Source: an uncultured Chloroflexota bacterium (lineage in GTDB: Bacteria > Chloroflexota > Limnocylindria > Limnocylindrales > Limnocylindraceae). From it: 7,946 nucleotides of DNA. The stretch lies in contig CALMIH010000070.1 of assembly GCA_937864085.1 (NCBI GenBank), positions 1 to 7,946 of the forward strand, in the 5' to 3' direction. The translations under genes and the position numbers were made by a program. The notes under the pieces were generated by a model that saw only the letters and a program-made list of their open reading frames with translations, was not told where the DNA came from and did no database searches. Below are positions 5,350 to 7,946 of the stretch, one piece after another; within the stretch, counting starts at the first letter, position 1; each line of letters starts with the position of its first letter.

Positions 5350-5802
5350 ATGAGCCAGCCTGAGATTCGCCACGCAACGGTTGACGAGATCCTCCCCCTC
5401 CGCAACGAAGTCCTGCGAGGTGGAGGGCCGCTCGAGGGCGCCCTCCTCCCAGGTGATCGTGAAGGGCTCGGCGTCCACTGGGGCGCCTGGGTTGACGGGA
5501 GGCTCGCCGCCTGCGGGTCGCTCTACGAGGTCACCGACGAAGATGGTCACCGCAGCACGCAGCTGCGTGGCATGGCAACGGCGCCAGATCTCCGCAACGC
5601 TGGCATTGGTGGAGCGCTCCTTGAGGCGGCGATCGCCGAGTGGGAGGCGTCACCGAACCCGGTGGGACCGCTCTGGTGCAATGCGCGGATTCGCGCCGTC
5701 CCCTTCTATACGCGTCACCACTTCAGCGGCATCGGCGAACCGTTCGACTTCCCCGGGGTCGGCGAGCATCTCAAGATGATCTACATCAGAGAGCCAGCAT
5801 GA
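5350..5802 (+). CDS. GNAT family N-acetyltransferase
   Basis: A 150-residue protein of the GCN5-related acetyltransferase fold, which moves the acetyl group of acetyl-CoA to an amine. Motif A spans residues 71-92: a beta strand (QLRGMATAPDL), then the pyrophosphate-binding loop RNAGIGGAL (82-90) that matches R/Q-x-x-G-x-G/A, and a following helix. The C-terminal part has WCNARIRAVPFYTRHHF (109-125), matching the motif B helix and conserved FY of the family, and ends in GEHLKMIYI, similar to the pHxxM ending of small-molecule acetyltransferases. The substrate cannot be read from the sequence. The ATG at 5350 is preceded by a -10-like TACCGT rather than a ribosome site. The stop overlaps the start of the EamA transporter (ATGA), so acetylation and export of the same amine or amino acid is an attractive but unproven idea. 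Confidence 0.85.
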   Translation: MSQPEIRHATVDEILPLRNEVLRGGGPLEGALLPGDREGLGVHWGAWVDGRLAACGSLYEVTDEDGHRSTQLRGMATAPDLRNAGIGGALLEAAIAEWEASPNPVGPLWCNARIRAVPFYTRHHFSGIGEPFDFPGVGEHLKMIYIREPA

Positions 5803-6743
5803 TCGGAGCGCTCTTCGGCGTACTCGCCGCATTCTCATGGGGTGGCGGCGATTTTGTTGGCGGCATCATCAGCCGACGCCTCCCCACCTTCTTTGTTGTT
5901 GCGGCGAGCCAGGCGGTAGCACTGTTGATCTTGATCCCTGTTGCCGCTTTAAGCGGCCAGCCGATGCCTGACAGCGACACGGCGCTCACCACGGCACTCG
6001 CAGGTGTCACGGGCGGAACTGGCGTCCTCGCTCTGTATCACGGATTTGCACACGGCCGTATCTCCATTGTTGCAAGCATCGCCGGATCGCTCGCGGCACT
6101 CATCCCTGTTGCTGTTGCGGCAGCTGGTGGAGAGGCGCTCTCAGCGCTGCGCATCGTTGGATTTTTGTTTGCGATTGTCGCCATTGTCATCGTTTCAACC
6201 AGTGCTGACACGAGCGCTGCACATGCGGGTGAACCAGGAGCGCACAAAGATGCCTCCAGTGGTGCGGCACCGCTTGGCGGCGCGCTCTACGGGCTGCTTG
6301 CCGGTGGCTGCTTCGCCGGATTCAGCCTGATCTTTTCTGGGATTGAGGTGCCAGGGACGCTCTGGCTGCTCACTGGACTCCGCGTTGCAAGCGTCAGCGC
6401 GCTCGTTGCGGTCTTCCTCATCTCACGACTCATTGGCAAGCGGCCACCCGGCGCTGAACCGATTCGCGCTGGTGCAATCCCAGCGAACCTGCGTGGGCGT
6501 CTTCTCCTCTTCGGAACACTCGCCGCGGCGGGGAGTGGAGATACGCTTGGTAATCTCTTCTTCCTCTTGTCGGCGCAAGAGAGTGGCGTGGCGGTTGCCG
6601 CCGTCTTCACCTCAATCGCACCAGTGACCACGGTGCTCTTCGCCGCGCTGATCTTGCGAGAGAGAATAGGCCGCCGACAGGCGATCGGCATCGGGCTCGC
6701 CGCCCTGGCAACGGTCGCTATTGCGCTTGGCGGGCTCTCTTAG
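5799..6743 (+). CDS. EamA/DMT family transporter
   Basis: A 314-residue inner-membrane protein with ten hydrophobic helices in two EamA repeats (about 1-135 and 160-312), separated by a polar, Ala/Gly/His-containing loop (about 136-158). The family is the drug/metabolite transporter superfamily, which exports amino acids and other metabolites. The first repeat opens with LAAFSWGGGDFVGGIISRR, and the second ends with the typical SIAPVTTVLFAALILRERIGRRQAIGIG pattern (shown here only as key parts: TSIAPVTTVLFAAL at 271-284 and LRERIGRRQAIGIGLA at 286-301). The ATG at 5799 was chosen because it overlaps the GNAT stop and begins directly with helix 1; in-frame starts upstream lie inside the GNAT gene. 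Its role probably follows from its coupled GNAT partner and the divergent dehydratase. The substrate is unknown. Confidence 0.88.
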   Translation: MIGALFGVLAAFSWGGGDFVGGIISRRLPTFFVVAASQAVALLILIPVAALSGQPMPDSDTALTTALAGVTGGTGVLALYHGFAHGRISIVASIAGSLAALIPVAVAAAGGEALSALRIVGFLFAIVAIVIVSTSADTSAAHAGEPGAHKDASSGAAPLGGALYGLLAGGCFAGFSLIFSGIEVPGTLWLLTGLRVASVSALVAVFLISRLIGKRPPGAEPIRAGAIPANLRGRLLLFGTLAAAGSGDTLGNLFFLLSAQESGVAVAAVFTSIAPVTTVLFAALILRERIGRRQAIGIGLAALATVAIALGGLS

Positions 6744-6769
6744 AAGGCGCGCGCCGCTCGCCTCACACT

Positions 6770-6795
6770 TTGTAACAAGAGGGTAGAATCCCTCT
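6770..6795 (+). promoter_or_regulatory. Promoter/operator region of the winged-helix gene
   Basis: A -10-like TAGAAT (6784-6789) sits exactly in the loop of a perfect inverted repeat, AGAGGG (6778-6783) and CCCTCT (6790-6795). Just upstream is a second small palindrome, TTGT-A-ACAA (6770-6778). The ATG is at 6799, so a transcript starting 6-9 bases after the -10 would be leaderless or nearly so. No ribosome site is at working distance. The arrangement suggests a repressor or autoregulator site over the promoter; the sequence alone does not show which protein would bind. Confidence 0.45.
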
Positions 6796-6798
6796 CCC

Positions 6799-7110
6799 AT
6801 GACAGTTGCCCCCCACGCCATCCGATTCGAGACAGCGACCGGAACGCTGCACGTTGACGGGCGCAGCATCCAGCTCACCGGCATGGAGAAGCGCATGATC
6901 GCGCTCTTTGTTGAGCGGCTCGGGGAGGCGATCGCCCATCAAGAGATCAGGACGAAGGTTTGGGGCGAGAGCTGGACGGGCGGCGACGAGGCACTCCGCG
7001 TCACCGTGAATCGACTCCGCCGAAAGTTTGAAGGGAATCAGCGCAAGCCAGAGATTCTCGTGAGCGTCCGTGGCATTGGCTACCGAATGATGGGATACCG
7101 CGCCACCTGA
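6799..7110 (+). CDS. Stand-alone OmpR/PhoB-type winged-helix DNA-binding protein
   Basis: A 103-residue protein made almost entirely of one OmpR/PhoB-type C-terminal DNA-binding domain (Trans_reg_C, about residues 18-98). An N-terminal beta sheet (IRFETATGTLHVDGRSIQLT) leads into helix 1 (GMEKRMIALFVER, 28-40), the loop and helix 2 (HQEIRTKVWGE, 47-57), then the recognition helix EALRVTVNRLRRKFEG (64-79) and the wing hairpin with VRGIGYRM (90-97), the usual RG-GY signature. The phosphoacceptor receiver domain normally found before this domain is absent, and the start sits directly after its promoter, so it is not a truncated response regulator. It is probably a transcription factor controlled by expression level or by a partner. 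It follows the EamA gene by 55 bases but appears to have its own promoter. Confidence 0.85.
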   Translation: MTVAPHAIRFETATGTLHVDGRSIQLTGMEKRMIALFVERLGEAIAHQEIRTKVWGESWTGGDEALRVTVNRLRRKFEGNQRKPEILVSVRGIGYRMMGYRAT

Positions 7111-7157
7111 TTTTCACCGCACCACGCGCGGCAACGCGCTACGCGCGCGAGATCCTT

Positions 7158-7577
7158 CTAAAGTCCGAGCAGCAACGGCTTGAGGAACTGGCTCTCAACC
7201 ACCAGCGCAAGGTAGGCAATCGGTAGGCTTGCAAAGAGGCCGAGTGCGGCAGACCATCCTGAACGCTGCACCGCTCGTCCGTCTGCGGTTGGTTGCGGAA
7301 CGATCAGATAGGTCATCACGCTGCCAGAGACCACCGTTAGGAGGACGAGCAACGCAGCCGCCTCTGCACGAAGGTCTGCGCCGCCAAGAGCGTTGAGGGT
7401 TGACGTGCCGTCGCGAAGTGCGCGTTCCACTTGAAGGTCATACGCCAAATAGATCAACGTATAGATGAGCGCGCTTCCACCGCTTGCAAGCACGGCGCGA
7501 AAGACGGGACGCGGGGCATGTTGCAGCTGATAGAGACGCTTCCCGAAGAAGCCGCGTGGCCCTCTCCCCTGTTTCAT
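7158..7577 (-). CDS. Three-helix membrane protein, function unknown
   Basis: A 139-residue protein with a basic, cytoplasm-like N-terminus (MKQGRGPRGFFGKRLYQLQH) and three predicted membrane helices at about 26-46, 72-95 and 108-128, with a short C-terminal amphipathic end (ESQFLKPLLLGL). I do not recognise a family. The ATG at 7577 was preferred because it lies 11 bases after the stop of the aminotransferase-like gene, with only a weak GAG upstream. A GTG directly before it is an alternative, while longer in-frame starts lie within the upstream gene. The spacing makes co-transcription, and probably coupled translation, with that gene likely. It is convergent with the winged-helix gene, with 47 bases between them. 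Confidence 0.65.
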   Translation of the reverse strand: MKQGRGPRGFFGKRLYQLQHAPRPVFRAVLASGGSALIYTLIYLAYDLQVERALRDGTSTLNALGGADLRAEAAALLVLLTVVSGSVMTYLIVPQPTADGRAVQRSGWSAALGLFASLPIAYLALVVESQFLKPLLLGL

Positions 7578-7588
7578 CACCGCAACAC

Positions 7589-7946
7589 TCAGCGCTGAAT
7601 GATGTCGATCACTGGGCGCTTCGGCAGGGTGTCGGGCGTGTGCGACGCGATCAGGGTGATCAGCTCCAGGATGCGCGCCACCTCTTCGTCCGTGTTCCAG
7701 AAGCCCCATGAGGTACGGAGTGCGGGGGCTGAGGCGGGACGGTCAGCTGTGGCGGAGATCCCTGGGACGCGACGGGTGATGGCAAAGGCGCGGCGCCCGA
7801 GCTCCTCAACCACCTGATGCGCCTCCCAACCGGCGATGCGTAGGGCGACGATCGTGGCGTGTCCGCCAGGGTGGGCGAGCAGCTCCACGCCTGGGATCAC
7901 AGCGGCGCCTGCATAGAAGTCACGGGCGAGTCGGCCCGCTCGAGCA
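7589..7946 (-). CDS. Class V aminotransferase/cysteine desulfurase-like protein, C-terminal part
   Basis: Only the last 118 residues are inside the window; the frame stays open to the right edge, so the start and the PLP lysine are outside. The visible part matches the C-terminal small domain of fold-type I, class V PLP enzymes (cysteine desulfurases such as NifS/SufS, selenocysteine lyases, isopenicillin N epimerase-like proteins). It has GGHATIVALRIAGWEAHQVVEELG (positions 27-50, quoted in pieces: HATIVALRIAGW, then AHQVVEELG), and then ALRTSWGFWNTDEEVARIL (76-93), the typical LR-S--FYNT-EEI motif that ends the family's core. A short tail follows (LPKRPVIDIIQR). Without the catalytic region its reaction cannot be decided. 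The three-helix membrane protein follows after 11 bases. Confidence 0.75.
   Translation of the reverse strand, partial: ARAGRLARDFYAGAAVIPGVELLAHPGGHATIVALRIAGWEAHQVVEELGRRAFAITRRVPGISATADRPASAPALRTSWGFWNTDEEVARILELITLIASHTPDTLPKRPVIDIIQR

Noticed and set aside
5640..5798. Longer start for the EamA transporter frame
   Set aside because: The extra 53 codons lie inside the GNAT gene, are Arg-rich and non-membrane, and precede helix 1; ATG at 5799 fits the family.
6745..6763. Hairpin AGGCG...CGCCT after the EamA gene
   Set aside because: Only a 5-bp stem with a 9-base loop and no proper T-run; too weak to call a terminator.
7126..7139. GCGCG-GCAA-CGCGC hairpin between the winged-helix gene and the convergent membrane protein gene
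   Set aside because: A neat GNRA-loop hairpin, but only 5 bp, in a CGCG-rich stretch and without a T-run on either strand; chance is likely.
7578..7709. Longer start for the three-helix membrane protein
   Set aside because: The extra 44 codons overlap the aminotransferase-like gene and read as a shadow sequence rich in His, Arg and Pro.
1..7946. Defence system, CRISPR array, toxin-antitoxin pair or mobile element
   Set aside because: No direct repeats with spacers, transposase, integrase, nuclease-helicase or toxin-antitoxin signatures were found in any frame.

Overview
This is a compact, protein-coding window of GC-rich bacterial DNA with ATG, GTG and TTG starts, several 4-base ATGA/GTGA gene overlaps and very short spacers. 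Some genes have clear Shine-Dalgarno sites. Others (5350, 6799, perhaps the upstream start at 5297) have none and instead carry a TANNNT -10-like hexamer a few bases before the ATG, as in leaderless transcription. Together this fits a streamlined high-GC lineage such as Actinomycetota or Chloroflexota. That placement is inference: no rRNA or lineage marker is present. I see no tRNA, rRNA, CRISPR array, insertion sequence or phage gene.

Layout. (1) 1-2577, plus strand: the 3' part of a dihydroorotate dehydrogenase-like gene, then a cytidine deaminase, then a 12-helix MFS transporter of the LacY/NupG/HcaT-like group. All three overlap, so they read as a translationally coupled pyrimidine/nucleoside module. 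(2) 2579-4127, minus strand: a 73-residue conserved-looking protein, a short RmuC, and two tiny membrane protein genes (56 and 27 codons) joined by a GTGA overlap. A strong intrinsic terminator, abutting the MFS stop codon, ends this unit. (3) 4215-5228, minus strand: a PLP-dependent threonine/serine dehydratase-type enzyme without an ACT domain. (4) 5350-6743, plus strand: a GNAT acetyltransferase overlapping an EamA (DMT) exporter. Both are divergent from the dehydratase, so amino acid or amine handling is plausible for the trio. (5) 6799-7110, plus strand: a stand-alone OmpR/PhoB-type winged-helix protein without a receiver domain, preceded by an inverted repeat that encloses its -10-like element. 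(6) 7158-7946, minus strand: a small three-helix membrane protein downstream of the C-terminal part of a class V aminotransferase/cysteine desulfurase-like gene that runs off the window.

Most of the window is ordinary housekeeping and accessory metabolism. The least explained parts are the 56- and 27-codon membrane protein pair with its own terminator, the single-domain cytidine deaminase with an E. coli-type zinc site, and the orphan winged-helix regulator with a palindrome at its promoter.
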